A stretch of DNA of 64,000 nt, taken from the NCBI RefSeq assembly GCF_030553055.1, contig NZ_CP130713.1, positions 1,922,001 to 1,986,000 on the forward strand, given 5' to 3'. The stretch is from Streptomyces sp. XD-27 (GTDB lineage: Bacteria > Actinomycetota > Actinomycetes > Streptomycetales > Streptomycetaceae). Position 1 is the first letter of the stretch. Each line of letters opens with the position of its first letter. This document shows positions 8,118 to 17,218 of this stretch, in pieces. A program made the position numbers and the translations under genes. Below the pieces are notes generated by a model. It searched no databases, was not told the DNA's origin, and worked only from the letters and a program-made list of their open reading frames with translations.

Positions 8118-9164
8118 GTGAGCGGTCTGAATCTCGATGACTTCGTCGACCTGATCGAGCGCCCCGACGGTACGGTCCGGCGCGACGCCGAGGAGCGGCG
8201 GGAGCGGCTCGTGGCGCCGGTCGGCGCGCTCGGGCGGCTGGACGAGCTGGGCGAGTGGCTGAGTGCCGCCCAGGGCCAGGTGCCGGTCCGGCCGGTCGAG
8301 CGGCCCCGCGTCGTGCTGTTCGCCGGTGATCACGGGGTGGCGGAGCTGGGCGTGTCGGGGCGGCCCGCCGGGTCCGCGACCGCGCTGGTGCGCTCCGTGC
8401 TGGACGGGGAGAGCCCCGTGGCCATCCTGGCCCGCCGCTTCGGCGTACCGCTGCGGGTGGTCGACATGGCGCTGGACTGCGACCCGGCCGAGCTGCCCGA
8501 GGAGGTGACGCGGTACCGCGTGCGCCGCGGCTCGGGGCGGCTGGATGTGGCGGACACGCTCACTCCCGAGGAGGCCGAGCAGGCGTTCCGGGCGGGGATG
8601 GCGGTGGCCGACGAGGAGGCCGACGCGGGCACCGATCTGCTGGTGCTGGGCGATCTCAGCGTGGGCGGCACCACGGCCGCCGGGACGCTGATCGCCGCGC
8701 TGTGCGGCACCGACGCCTCGGTGGTCACCGGGCGCGGCGGGGCGGGGATCGACGATCTGGCCTGGATGCGCAAGTGCGCCGCGATCCGGGACGGGCTGCG
8801 CCGGGCGCGGCCGGTCCTCGGCGACCAGCTCGAGCTGCTGGCGGCGGTCGGCGGGGCGGACCTGACCGCGATCACCGGGTTCCTGCTGCAGAGCGCCGTG
8901 CGCCGGACGCCGGTGATCCTGGACGGGGTGGTCTCGGCGGCGTGCGCGCTGGTGGCGCAGCGGGTGGCGTTCCGGGCTCCGGACTGGTGGCTGGCCGGGC
9001 AGGCGAGCGGCGAGCCGGCGCAGGCGAAGGCCCTGGACCGGATAGCACTCAACCCTCTGCTCGACCACGGCGTCTGTCTGGGTGAGGGAACGGGAGCGCT
9101 GCTGGCCCTGCCGCTGGTGCAGGCCGCCGCCGCGCTCTCGGCGGAGCTGCCCGAGCGCGACTGA
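8118..9164 (+). CDS. cobT: Nicotinate-nucleotide-dimethylbenzimidazole phosphoribosyltransferase
   Basis: A 348-residue CobT, which makes alpha-ribazole phosphate for the lower ligand of cobalamin. Visible family motifs are APVGALGRLDELGEWL, VLFAGDHGVAELGVS, LGDLSVGGTTAAGTLIAAL, TGRGGAGIDD, AAVGGADLTAITGFLL and the catalytic Glu region LLDHGVCLGEGTGA. Start is GTG at 8118, with only a weak upstream purine stretch. It supplies the product that CobS (12805) condenses with the CobU product. Confidence 0.96.
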   Translation: MSGLNLDDFVDLIERPDGTVRRDAEERRERLVAPVGALGRLDELGEWLSAAQGQVPVRPVERPRVVLFAGDHGVAELGVSGRPAGSATALVRSVLDGESPVAILARRFGVPLRVVDMALDCDPAELPEEVTRYRVRRGSGRLDVADTLTPEEAEQAFRAGMAVADEEADAGTDLLVLGDLSVGGTTAAGTLIAALCGTDASVVTGRGGAGIDDLAWMRKCAAIRDGLRRARPVLGDQLELLAAVGGADLTAITGFLLQSAVRRTPVILDGVVSAACALVAQRVAFRAPDWWLAGQASGEPAQAKALDRIALNPLLDHGVCLGEGTGALLALPLVQAAAALSAELPERD

Positions 9165-9265
9165 TCGCCGGGCCGCCGACCGCCGGACCACCGGTCACCG
9201 ACGACCACGCGTAGCGATTCGTCCGATTTACACCGGAACGTTCTCCCCTCATAAGATCGATTTTC

Positions 9266-11032
9266 ATGGGAGATGTCCGGATGAATCCGCGCGAGGGAAC
9301 CCTTCGGCATGCCTGGGCACGGCGCGGGGCGACGTTCACCGTCTGGTATCTGCGCGTCATCGCGTTCGTCAACCTGCTCGGCGCCGTGTGGGTGTCCTTC
9401 GGCAACGACATCAAGCGGCACAACGCGGACGAGTACTTCACCCCGTATCTGCTGACCGCGGGCTTCTTCTCCAGTGCCCTGTCGGTGTTCCTCGCCATCA
9501 CCATGCGCCGCCGCAAGCGCGCCGCGTGGATCCTGAACATGGTGCTCGCCACACTGCTGCTGGTGCTCTTCTCGTTCGCCATGAGCTGGCCGGATCTGCG
9601 CGAACACACGCAGAACTGGATCTCCCTGATCCTCACGCTGGCCTTCGTCGCCGCGCTGCTCGCCGGGCGGCGCGAGTTCTACGCCAAGGGCGACCGCTCG
9701 AACCCCAAGCTGGCGGCCGTCGTCGGCGTCCTCGGGCTGCTCGTCGGCTCCCTGCTCGCCGCCGCGCTGGTCACCGTCACCAACGACGCCCCGCACGAGG
9801 AGCGCGCCTCCTTCCTCGACCGCTGGCACTACGGCGTCCTGCGGCTGGTCTCACTCGCCGCCGACGACTCCTCGTTCGCGCACATCGAGACACCCGCATG
9901 GGTCAACGTCACCATCAACATCATGAGCACGCTGCTGCTGCTCCTCGTGCTGTACGCGGCGTTCCGCGCCCGCCGCGCGGTGGACCCGATCTCCGAGGAC
10001 GACGAGACCCGGCTGCGCGCGCTCCTGGACCGGCACGGCGACCGCGACTCGCTGGGCTACTTCGCCCTCCGCCACGACAAGAGCGCCATCTGGTCGCCGT
10101 CGGGCAAGTCGGCGGTGACCTACCGGGTGGTGGGCGGGGTCTCCCTGGCCTCCGGCGACCCGATCGGCGACCCGGAGGCCTGGCCGCAGGCGATCGACCG
10201 CTGGCTGGCGGAGGCCCGCGAGCACGGCTGGATCCCCGCGGTGATCGGCGCGAGCGAGGAGGGCGGCACCATCTACGCCCGGCACGGCCTGGACGCGCTC
10301 GAACTCGGCGACGAGGCGATCGTGGACACCGGCGAGTTCACGCTGGAGGGCCGCGCCATGCGCACCGTCCGCCAGGCGTACAACCGGGTCAAGCGGGCCG
10401 GGTACACCGTCGACATCCGCCGCCACGAGGACGTACCGCCCCAGGAGATGGCCGAGCTGGTGCGGCTGGCCGACGACTGGCGGGACGGCGAGACCGAGCG
10501 CGGGTTCTCCATGGCGCTGGGACGGCTCGGCGACCCGCGCGACGGGCGCTGCGTGATCCTGGTCTGCTCGGACGCCGAGGGGACGCCGCGGGCGCTGCTC
10601 AGCTTCGCGCCCTGGGGCGCCCGCGGGCTGTCCCTGGACCTGATGCGGCGTGACCGCGACTCCGACAACGGCCTGATGGAGTTCATGGTGCTGGAGCTGA
10701 TCCAGCGCGCCAAGGAGGTCGACGTCACCCAGGTGTCGTTGAACTTCGCGATGTTCCGCTCGGTCTTCGAACGCGGGGCCAGGCTGGGCGCGGGCCCGGT
10801 GCTGCGGCTGTGGCGCTCGCTGCTGAGCTTCTTCTCCCGCTGGTGGCAGATCGAGTCGCTGTACCGGGCCAACGCGAAGTACCGCCCGGTCTGGGAGCCC
10901 CGTTATCTGCTCTTCGAGAAGAGCACGGACCTGCCCCGCATCGGGCTCGCGAGCGCCCGCGCCGAGGGCTTCCTCGAAGCGCCGGGCCTGCCGAAGTGGC
11001 TCAACCGGTCCCACCTGGAGACGGCGCCGTGA
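9266..11032 (+). CDS. Membrane protein with DUF2156 (lysyltransferase-like) domain
   Basis: A 588-residue protein with about six N-terminal transmembrane helices (roughly residues 20-230) and a C-terminal DUF2156 domain of the phosphatidylglycerol lysyltransferase type (YFALRHDKSAIWSPSGKSAV, GGVSLASGDPIGD, VRQAYNRVKRAGY, LSFAPWGARGLSLDLMRRD, DVTQVSLNFAMFRSVFERG). By homology to MprF/LysX it could transfer an aminoacyl group to a lipid; the acceptor is unknown. ATG at 9266, with a second ATG five codons later. Its stop overlaps the GTG of the next gene, so the two are coupled. Confidence 0.88.
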   Translation: MGDVRMNPREGTLRHAWARRGATFTVWYLRVIAFVNLLGAVWVSFGNDIKRHNADEYFTPYLLTAGFFSSALSVFLAITMRRRKRAAWILNMVLATLLLVLFSFAMSWPDLREHTQNWISLILTLAFVAALLAGRREFYAKGDRSNPKLAAVVGVLGLLVGSLLAAALVTVTNDAPHEERASFLDRWHYGVLRLVSLAADDSSFAHIETPAWVNVTINIMSTLLLLLVLYAAFRARRAVDPISEDDETRLRALLDRHGDRDSLGYFALRHDKSAIWSPSGKSAVTYRVVGGVSLASGDPIGDPEAWPQAIDRWLAEAREHGWIPAVIGASEEGGTIYARHGLDALELGDEAIVDTGEFTLEGRAMRTVRQAYNRVKRAGYTVDIRRHEDVPPQEMAELVRLADDWRDGETERGFSMALGRLGDPRDGRCVILVCSDAEGTPRALLSFAPWGARGLSLDLMRRDRDSDNGLMEFMVLELIQRAKEVDVTQVSLNFAMFRSVFERGARLGAGPVLRLWRSLLSFFSRWWQIESLYRANAKYRPVWEPRYLLFEKSTDLPRIGLASARAEGFLEAPGLPKWLNRSHLETAP

Positions 11033-12099
11033 CCCGCGCTGTGACCCGCGCCGCGGCCGGCGCGGCGGCCGGCACCGCGCTGGGGCGCGCCGCACGGGCC
11101 GAATGGGGCCCGCTGCTGCGCGCCCTGCGGGACGGGCTGCGCAGCCGCAGGGCCGCCGCCGTCGCCCTCACGCTGACCGCCGTCTGCCTGACCGGGCTGT
11201 TCCAGTACGTGCAGAACCAGCCCTGGGGGTTCGGACCGGTCCGGCACCTGGGCGCCGTCCAGGCGGACCAGCCGTGGTGGTCGGCGCTGCTGCGCACCCC
11301 GCTGTCGCTGTACGTCCCGGCGCTCGACCTTCCGGTGTGGGGCGCGCTCGCCCAACTCCTGCTGGTCTTCGGTATCGCGGAGGTCTGCGTCGGGCCGCTG
11401 CGCACCCTGCTCGTCGCGTACGCGGCCACGCTCGCCGGAACGATGTACGCGCGGCTGGGGATCGCGGTGGGCCCCGGCGGCCTGCTCGGGCTGCCCGGCC
11501 ACGAGGCGCACACCACCGACACCGGCCCGTCCGCCGCCGTGGTGGGGCTGGCGGTGTACGTGTGCTGGCGCTACCGGGCGTGGTTCACCTGCGCGGTCGT
11601 GGTCGCCGCGATGGTGGTCGAGGCGTTCGTCAAGCCCAATCTGGCGGGCAAGGAGCACGTGGCGGCGGTCGTGGCGGTGCTGGCGCTGTGCGTCGCGGAC
11701 GAGGTACGGCAGCGGACGCGCCGTCAGGGGCCGGGCGGGCCCGACGGCTCGGGCGGATCCGACCTGCCCGGCCGGTCCGGCCGGTCCACCGTGCCGGGGC
11801 CGGAGTCCGCGTCGGAGCCGGAGTCCGGCCCTGAGCGGGGGTCCCGGCCGGTTCCGGGATCCGGTCCGAAGCCTGAGTCCCGGCCAGTTCCGGAGTCCGA
11901 TCCAGTCCCGGGATCCGGGCCGAAGCGGGGCTCCCGGCCGGTCCCGGAGCCCGAGCCAGGGCCGGAGTCCGGCCCGGTCCGCGGGTCCGGCCCGGTCCCC
12001 GAGTCCGGGCCGGTCCCCGAGTCCGGACCGGCGGATTCCGAGAATCCGCCGAGCCAGTCCTGGAGTCGGCGGCGCCACGCGTTCCAGCGCCTGTCGTGA
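11029..12099 (+). CDS. Rhomboid-like integral membrane protein with repeat-rich tail
   Basis: A 356-residue membrane protein coupled to the preceding DUF2156 gene (GTGA overlap). Residues 40-235 hold about six hydrophobic helices in a rhomboid-like arrangement, but I see no clear GxSx/His dyad, so activity is doubtful. After the last helix comes a hydrophilic tail of roughly 120 residues built of short Pro/Glu/Ser/Gly repeats such as RPVPESDPVPGSGP and GPVPESGPVPESGP. The tail overlaps, on the opposite strand, the tail of the gene at 11724-12770. The membrane part is secure; the true C-terminus is not. Confidence 0.75.
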   Translation: MTRAVTRAAAGAAAGTALGRAARAEWGPLLRALRDGLRSRRAAAVALTLTAVCLTGLFQYVQNQPWGFGPVRHLGAVQADQPWWSALLRTPLSLYVPALDLPVWGALAQLLLVFGIAEVCVGPLRTLLVAYAATLAGTMYARLGIAVGPGGLLGLPGHEAHTTDTGPSAAVVGLAVYVCWRYRAWFTCAVVVAAMVVEAFVKPNLAGKEHVAAVVAVLALCVADEVRQRTRRQGPGGPDGSGGSDLPGRSGRSTVPGPESASEPESGPERGSRPVPGSGPKPESRPVPESDPVPGSGPKRGSRPVPEPEPGPESGPVRGSGPVPESGPVPESGPADSENPPSQSWSRRRHAFQRLS

Positions 12100-12770
12100 C
12101 GGGTGGCCCGTACGCGCGCGCGGTCGCGCGTACGGGGCCTGGCGCGGTAGAGGTGCCGCGCCCAGGGCGAGTCCGGCCGCGCGAGCCGTACGGCACCCAC
12201 GACCGCCACCGGCGGCACCAGCACGCCGACCACCGCGATCCGCGGCTTGCCCTTGACCAGGGCGAGCAGCGCGATCAGGAAGTTGCCGCACACGGTCGCC
12301 ATCACGGTCGCCCGGTCGCCCTGCTCCTCGGCCGACAGGTCGTTGACCCCGAACGGCACGAATCCGCTGAGCAGCAGCCCGACCAGGGCGGCGGTGACCA
12401 CCACCACCTCGACGCTCTGCCGGCCCTGCTCGCTCCAGTACACGTCGTGCAGATGGAGGATCAGCGCGAACTCGTCCAGCACCAGGCCCGCGCCGGTCCC
12501 GAACAGCACCGCCGACGCCAGCGCCCCGAATCCGTGCGTGCTGCTGCCGACCGCGCCGAAGCCGCCGACGACGCACAGCACGACCCCGGGCACCACGTGG
12601 TGGATGTGCAGCCCGCCCTCCGACGTCACGTTGCGGAACGGCCCCTTCCCCGCCTTGATCATCCGCGTGATGGTCCGCGTGACCAGGAACGACAGGATGA
12701 ACGACAGCAAGGCGAGGAACAGCGGCAGCTTGCCGGGCTCCACGATGTTCCGCTCCCACCAGTGCCCCAT
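11724..12770 (-). CDS. Integral membrane protein, tail antisense to the upstream gene
   Basis: A 348-residue protein beginning MGHWWERNIVEPGK, with a GGAGG site just before the ATG. It has about six transmembrane helices (LFLALLSFILSFLVT, VVPGVVLCVVGGFGAVG, VVVTAALVGLLLSGFVPFG, FLIALLALV, VVGVLVPPVAVVGAV) and conserved polar motifs LHIHHVVPG and LDEFALILHLHDVYW. A basic segment (RHDRRWNAWRRRLQDWL) would normally end such a protein. Here the frame continues about 115 residues through GPDSGTGPDPRTG-type repeats overlapping the convergent gene by 376 bases. Function is unknown. The basic segment at 12060-12110 is a likely ancestral C-terminus. Confidence 0.78.
   Translation of the reverse strand: MGHWWERNIVEPGKLPLFLALLSFILSFLVTRTITRMIKAGKGPFRNVTSEGGLHIHHVVPGVVLCVVGGFGAVGSSTHGFGALASAVLFGTGAGLVLDEFALILHLHDVYWSEQGRQSVEVVVVTAALVGLLLSGFVPFGVNDLSAEEQGDRATVMATVCGNFLIALLALVKGKPRIAVVGVLVPPVAVVGAVRLARPDSPWARHLYRARPRTRDRARVRATRHDRRWNAWRRRLQDWLGGFSESAGPDSGTGPDSGTGPDPRTGPDSGPGSGSGTGREPRFGPDPGTGSDSGTGRDSGFGPDPGTGRDPRSGPDSGSDADSGPGTVDRPDRPGRSDPPEPSGPPGP
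11740..12060. repeat. Degenerate Pro/Ser/Gly-coding repeat shared by two convergent genes
   Basis: Imperfect short repeats built on GGTCCGGGCCGGTCCCC/GAGTCCGGCC-like words run through this segment. They are open on both strands: on plus they read as PVPESGP-like units, on minus as PDSGTGPDPGTG-like units. Unit length varies and no single consensus fits all copies. Confidence 0.6.
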
Positions 12771-12804
12771 GGCCCTCCAGCGAAGCGCGATAGCCTGCGG
12801 CGCG

Positions 12805-13629
12805 ATGGACACCACGCCGCCACGGTCCCCCGCACGCCCGCCCCGCCCCCCGTACGCGCCGCTCGGCGACGGCCTCCGCTTCGCCTTCGGCACGCTCACC
12901 GCGCTGCCGGTGCGGGTGACGCGCTGGGACCGGCCCGCCGCGCGCACCGGCATGCTGTGCGCGCCGGTGGCCGGTGTCGTGGTCGGTCTGTGCGCGGCCG
13001 CGCTCGGCGGGCTCCTGCTGCTGCTCGGCGCGGGGCCGCTGCTCGCGGCGGTCGCCACGGTCGCCGTACCGGCGGCGCTGACCCGCGGTCTGCACCTCGA
13101 CGGGCTCGCCGACACCGCCGACGGGCTGGGCAGCGGCAAGCCCGCGGACGACGCGCTGCGCATCATGAAGCGGTCGGACATCGGGCCCTTCGGGGTCGTC
13201 ACCCTGCTGTTCGTGCTGCTCGCCCAGGTCGCGGCGGTGGCCGAGCTGTACGGGGACCACTGGGCGCGCGGCGCGGTCGCGGCGGCCGTCGCGGGCGGCA
13301 CGGCCCGGTGCGCCCTCACCCTCGCCGCCCGCTCGGGGGTGCCCGCGGCCCGGCCCGAGGGCCTGGGCGCGGCGGTCGCGGGCGCCGTTCCCGCGCTGCC
13401 CGCGACGGTGGCGGCGGCGCTGGTGGCCGCCGGGTGCGCGGCGGCGGGCGCGACCTGGGGTCCGCAGGCCGCCGTCGGGCACGCGCTCGCCGCCGTGGCC
13501 GCGCTCGGCGCCGCCGAACTGCTGCTGCGGCACTGCCGCCGCCGCTTCGGCGGGGTCACCGGCGACGTGTTCGGCGCGCTCGCCGAGACCGCCGCCACGA
13601 CGGCGCTGATCGCCCTGGCGCTGGGCTGA
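12805..13629 (+). CDS. cobS: Adenosylcobinamide-GDP ribazoletransferase
   Basis: A 274-residue CobS membrane enzyme that joins adenosylcobinamide-GDP and alpha-ribazole to complete cobalamin. Family motifs: LRFAFGTLTALPVR near the N-terminus, GLHLDGLADTADGLG, and RIMKRSDIGPFG. Several hydrophobic Ala/Val/Leu-rich helices follow, with a C-terminal RRRFGGVTGDVFGALAE motif. ATG at 12805 (MDTTPPR). It sits 34 bases from the divergent membrane-protein gene. Confidence 0.96.
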   Translation: MDTTPPRSPARPPRPPYAPLGDGLRFAFGTLTALPVRVTRWDRPAARTGMLCAPVAGVVVGLCAAALGGLLLLLGAGPLLAAVATVAVPAALTRGLHLDGLADTADGLGSGKPADDALRIMKRSDIGPFGVVTLLFVLLAQVAAVAELYGDHWARGAVAAAVAGGTARCALTLAARSGVPAARPEGLGAAVAGAVPALPATVAAALVAAGCAAAGATWGPQAAVGHALAAVAALGAAELLLRHCRRRFGGVTGDVFGALAETAATTALIALALG

Positions 13630-13655
13630 CCCGCGACTCGCCTGCCCACCCCCGG

Positions 13656-13782
13656 CATGGCGGACGAACCCCACCCGGCATCGCCGACGAACCCCACCCG
13701 GCATCACGGACACATCCCGCCCGGCATCACGGACACATCCCGCCCGGCATCACGGACACATCCCGCCCGGCATTGCGGACAA
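13656..13782. repeat. Tandem array of 23-bp units before pepA
   Basis: Five head-to-tail 23-bp units start at 13656, 13679, 13702, 13725 and 13748, and a degenerate sixth follows at 13771. Units 3-5 are identical and begin CATCACGGACACATCCCG; units 1-2 share the frame but read ...GACGAACCCCACCCGG. The 326-base gap between cobS and pepA holds this array and the pepA leader; I see no gene in it. Confidence 0.9.
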
Positions 13783-13955
13783 ACGCAGAAGGCACGAGGC
13801 AGAGTTAGGCTCGCGATGGCCCAACCAAGCCCGCTCCACGGCATCCACGTAGGCCCGCGCCGCAACCGCCCCGCGACCGGCGCATACGATGCCCCCGGGC
13901 GCGGCTGACCCACCCATCGGCCGAGCAACCAACCGGAAGTAGGGACCCCAACACC

Positions 13956-15488
13956 GTGACTGCACTGACTCTCAGCACCTCTTCCGCGGCGACGCTGCGC
14001 GCGGACGCCGTCGTCGTCGGTGTGGCGAAGGGGCCGAAGGGCCCCGTCGTCGCACCCGGCGCCGAGACCGTGGACGCCGCGTACGACGGGAAGCTCGCGA
14101 GCATCGTCGAGACGCTCGGGGCGAGCGGCGCCGAGGGCGAGGTGACCAAGCTCCCGGCCCCGGCCGGGTTCAAGGCGCCGGTCGTGCTGGCGGTCGGTCT
14201 CGGCGAGGCCCCCGTCAAGGACGGGGACGGCCGGTTCGACGCCGAGGCACTCCGCCGCGCGGCGGGAGCCGCCGCCCGCGCGCTGTCCGGTGCCAAGAAG
14301 GGCGCGTTCGCGCTGCCCGTCCAGGACGCCGAGGACGCGGCCGCGATCGCCGAGGGCGCGCTGCTCGGCGCGTACACCTTCACCGCGCACCGCAGCGAGA
14401 ACGGCACCAAGAAGGGCAACGGCAACGGCGCCCCGCTGGCCGAGGTCGCCGTCCTGGGCGCCAAGCCGCGGGACAAGGCGTTCAAGGCCGCGGCCGAGCG
14501 CGCCGCCACGCTGGCCTCCGAGGTCAACCGGGCCCGCGACCTGATCAACACCGCGCCCAACGTGCTGGACCCGAAGGCGTTCGCCGCTGCCGTCCAGGAC
14601 GCGGGCAAGGAGCACGGCCTCAAGGTCGAGGTGCTGGACGAGAAGGCCCTGAAGAAGGGCGGCTTCGGCGGCATCCTCGGCGTCGGCCAGGGCTCGGACG
14701 CCCCGCCGCGCCTGGTGAAGGTCGCCTACACGCACCCCAAGGCGGACGCGACCCTGGCCCTGGTCGGCAAGGGCATCACGTACGACTCGGGCGGCATCTC
14801 CCTGAAGCCGGCCGGGCACAACGAGACGATGAAGTGCGACATGAGCGGTGCCGCCGCCGTGTTCGCCGCCGTCGTCGCCGCCGCCAGGCTGGGCCTGAAG
14901 GTCAACGTGACCGGCTGGCTGGCGCTCGCCGAGAACATGCCGTCCGGCTCCGCCACCCGTCCGGGCGACGTCCTGACGATGTACAGCGGCAAGACGGTCG
15001 AGGTGCTGAACACCGACGCCGAGGGCCGGCTGGTGCTCGCCGACGCGCTGACCCGCGCCTCTCAGGAGAAGCCGGACGCCATCGTCGACGTGGCCACCCT
15101 GACCGGTGCGATGGTCGCGGCGCTGGGCAACCGCACCTTCGGGATCATGGCCAACGACGACGCGTACCGCACCGCGATCCACGAGATCGCGGAGGAGGCA
15201 GGCGAGCCGTCCTGGCCGATGCCGCTCCCGACGCACCTGCGCAAGAGCATGGACTCCCCGGTCGCCGACCTCGCCAACATCGGTGAGCGGATGGGCGGCG
15301 GCCTGGTCGCCGGCCTGTTCCTGAAGGAGTTCGTCGGGGAGGGCATCACCTGGGCCCACCTGGACATCGCGGGCCCGGCCTTCAACGAGTCCGGCCCGTT
15401 CGGCTACACGCCCAAGGGCGGCACCGGCTCCGCCGTCCGCACGCTGGTCCGGCTCGCCGAGCGCACAGCCGCCGGCGACCTGGGCTGA
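13956..15488 (+). CDS. pepA: Leucyl aminopeptidase (M17)
   Basis: A 510-residue cytosolic M17 aminopeptidase that removes N-terminal residues using two metal ions. The C-terminal catalytic domain shows ALVGKGITYDSGGISLKP, MKCDMSGAAAV, the signature NTDAEGRLVLADAL, and IVDVATLTGAMVAALGN. The N-terminal third is the non-catalytic domain with Ala/Lys-rich segments. GTG at 13956 follows a short leader. A strong terminator follows. Confidence 0.97.
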   Translation: MTALTLSTSSAATLRADAVVVGVAKGPKGPVVAPGAETVDAAYDGKLASIVETLGASGAEGEVTKLPAPAGFKAPVVLAVGLGEAPVKDGDGRFDAEALRRAAGAAARALSGAKKGAFALPVQDAEDAAAIAEGALLGAYTFTAHRSENGTKKGNGNGAPLAEVAVLGAKPRDKAFKAAAERAATLASEVNRARDLINTAPNVLDPKAFAAAVQDAGKEHGLKVEVLDEKALKKGGFGGILGVGQGSDAPPRLVKVAYTHPKADATLALVGKGITYDSGGISLKPAGHNETMKCDMSGAAAVFAAVVAAARLGLKVNVTGWLALAENMPSGSATRPGDVLTMYSGKTVEVLNTDAEGRLVLADALTRASQEKPDAIVDVATLTGAMVAALGNRTFGIMANDDAYRTAIHEIAEEAGEPSWPMPLPTHLRKSMDSPVADLANIGERMGGGLVAGLFLKEFVGEGITWAHLDIAGPAFNESGPFGYTPKGGTGSAVRTLVRLAERTAAGDLG

Positions 15489-15503
15489 CGTACCTGCGAC
15501 GCA

Positions 15504-15536
15504 GGACGGTCCCGGGCGTTTTGTCCGGGACCGTCC
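15504..15536 (+). terminator. Terminator of pepA
   Basis: GGACGGTCCCGG (15504-15515) pairs with CCGGGACCGTCC (15525-15536) across a 9-base loop containing TTTT, 16 bases after the pepA stop. It separates pepA from lpd. Confidence 0.8.
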
Positions 15537-15781
15537 GGCCCGTACGACTGATTCCGCCCTCAACGAAATCCGTACGGCCTTACGCGTGAGTAACCCCTGG
15601 ACAGAGCTCGACGGGTGTCTCACACACCGGCCCCGCGTCCCGCCGTCCGCCAACAAGTGCGAAGATGTTGTCCCGGCAGGACAGGGCCCCCATCAGAGGG
15701 CCGAAGCAATAGCGGCCGAACAACAGCCGCCGCCCGGTCACCGACGACCGGCCCCGGCGCACCATGCATGGAGGACGTGAC

Positions 15782-17170
15782 GTGGCGAACGACGCCAGCA
15801 CCGTTTTCGACCTAGTGATCCTCGGAGGCGGAAGCGGTGGTTACGCCGCTGCCCTGCGAGGTGCTCAGCTGGGCCTGGACGTCGCACTGATCGAGAAGGA
15901 CAAGCTGGGCGGCACCTGCCTGCACCGCGGCTGCATCCCCACCAAGGCCCTGCTGCACGCCGGCGAGATCGCCGACCAGGCTCGCGAGGGCGCCGAGTTC
16001 GGTGTCAAGACCTCCTTCGAGGGCATCGACATCGCGGGTGTGCACAAGTACAAGGACGACGTGGTCGCCGGGCTCTACAAGGGTCTGCAGGGCTTGGTCG
16101 CCTCCCGCAAGGTCACCTACGTGACCGGCGAGGGCCGGCTGTCCTCCCCGACCTCCGTCGACGTGAACGGCCAGCGCTACACCGGCCGCCACGTCCTGCT
16201 GGCGACCGGCTCCGTGCCGAAGTCGCTCCCGGGCCTGGAGATCGACGGCAACCGCATCATCTCCTCGGACCACGCGCTGGTCCTGGACCGCGTCCCGAAG
16301 TCCGCGATCGTGCTGGGCGGCGGCGTCATCGGCGTCGAGTTCGCCTCCGCGTGGAAGTCCTTCGGCGTGGACGTGACCGTCATCGAGGGCATGAAGCACC
16401 TCGTCCCGGTCGAGGACGAGAACAGCTCCAAGCTGCTGGAGCGCGCCTTCCGCAAGCGCGGCATCAAGTTCAACCTCGGCACCTTCTTCGAGAAGGCCGA
16501 GTACACGGCCGACGGCGTCAAGGTCACCCTCGCCGACGGCAAGACGTTCGAGGCCGAGCTGCTGCTCGTCGCCGTCGGGCGCGGCCCGGTCTCCCAGGGC
16601 CTGGGCTACGAGGAGGCCGGGGTCGCCATGGACCGCGGTTACGTCCTCGTGGACGAGTACATGCGGACCAACGTGCCGACGATCTCGGCGGTCGGCGACC
16701 TGGTCCCGACCCTCCAGCTCGCGCACGTCGGCTTCGCGGAGGGCATCCTGGTGGCGGAGCGGCTGGCCGGTCTCAAGACCGTGCCGATCGACTACGACGG
16801 CGTGCCGCGCGTGACGTACTGCCACCCGGAGGTCGCCTCCGTCGGCATCACCGAGGCGAAGGCCAAGGAGCTGTACGGCGCCGACAAGGTCGTCGCCCTG
16901 AAGTACAACCTGGCGGGCAACGGCAAGAGCAAGATCCTCAAGACCGCGGGCGAGATCAAGCTCGTCCAGGTCCGCGACGGTGCCGTGGTCGGCGTCCACA
17001 TGGTCGGTGACCGTATGGGCGAGCAGGTCGGTGAGGCCCAGCTGATCTACAACTGGGAGGCGCTGCCGGCGGAGGTCGCCCAGCTCGTCCACGCGCACCC
17101 GACGCAGAACGAGGCTCTCGGCGAGGCGCACCTGGCGCTGGCCGGCAAGCCGCTGCACTCCCACGACTAA
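15782..17170 (+). CDS. lpdA: Dihydrolipoyl dehydrogenase (E3)
   Basis: A 462-residue FAD disulfide oxidoreductase that reoxidises the dihydrolipoyl groups of 2-oxoacid dehydrogenase complexes. It has an N-terminal FAD-binding VILGGGSGGYAAALRG and the redox disulfide GGTCLHRGCIPTKALLHAGE. The NAD-binding AIVLGGGVIGVEFASAW, FAD motif TISAVGDL and C-terminal catalytic His region HAHPTQNEALGEAHLAL are also clear. Start is GTG at 15782 (VANDAST) with GGAGGA upstream. The E2 gene follows 48 bases later, so the two are probably co-transcribed. Confidence 0.97.
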   Translation: MANDASTVFDLVILGGGSGGYAAALRGAQLGLDVALIEKDKLGGTCLHRGCIPTKALLHAGEIADQAREGAEFGVKTSFEGIDIAGVHKYKDDVVAGLYKGLQGLVASRKVTYVTGEGRLSSPTSVDVNGQRYTGRHVLLATGSVPKSLPGLEIDGNRIISSDHALVLDRVPKSAIVLGGGVIGVEFASAWKSFGVDVTVIEGMKHLVPVEDENSSKLLERAFRKRGIKFNLGTFFEKAEYTADGVKVTLADGKTFEAELLLVAVGRGPVSQGLGYEEAGVAMDRGYVLVDEYMRTNVPTISAVGDLVPTLQLAHVGFAEGILVAERLAGLKTVPIDYDGVPRVTYCHPEVASVGITEAKAKELYGADKVVALKYNLAGNGKSKILKTAGEIKLVQVRDGAVVGVHMVGDRMGEQVGEAQLIYNWEALPAEVAQLVHAHPTQNEALGEAHLALAGKPLHSHD

Positions 17171-17218
17171 TCCCCGAGCGCGACCCATCAGCACAGATCG
17201 TTAGGAGCAACCGAAACC

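Noticed and set aside
10903..13713. Minus-strand open frame of about 940 codons over the DUF2156 to cobS region
   Set aside because: Arg/Gly/Ala-rich shadow; the true minus-strand gene here is 11724-12770 in another frame.
13656..13782. CRISPR array
   Set aside because: The 23-bp units are directly adjacent, with no unique spacers and no cas genes nearby.
13704..15656. Minus-strand open frame opposite pepA
   Set aside because: Exact antisense of pepA codons with no recognisable protein features.
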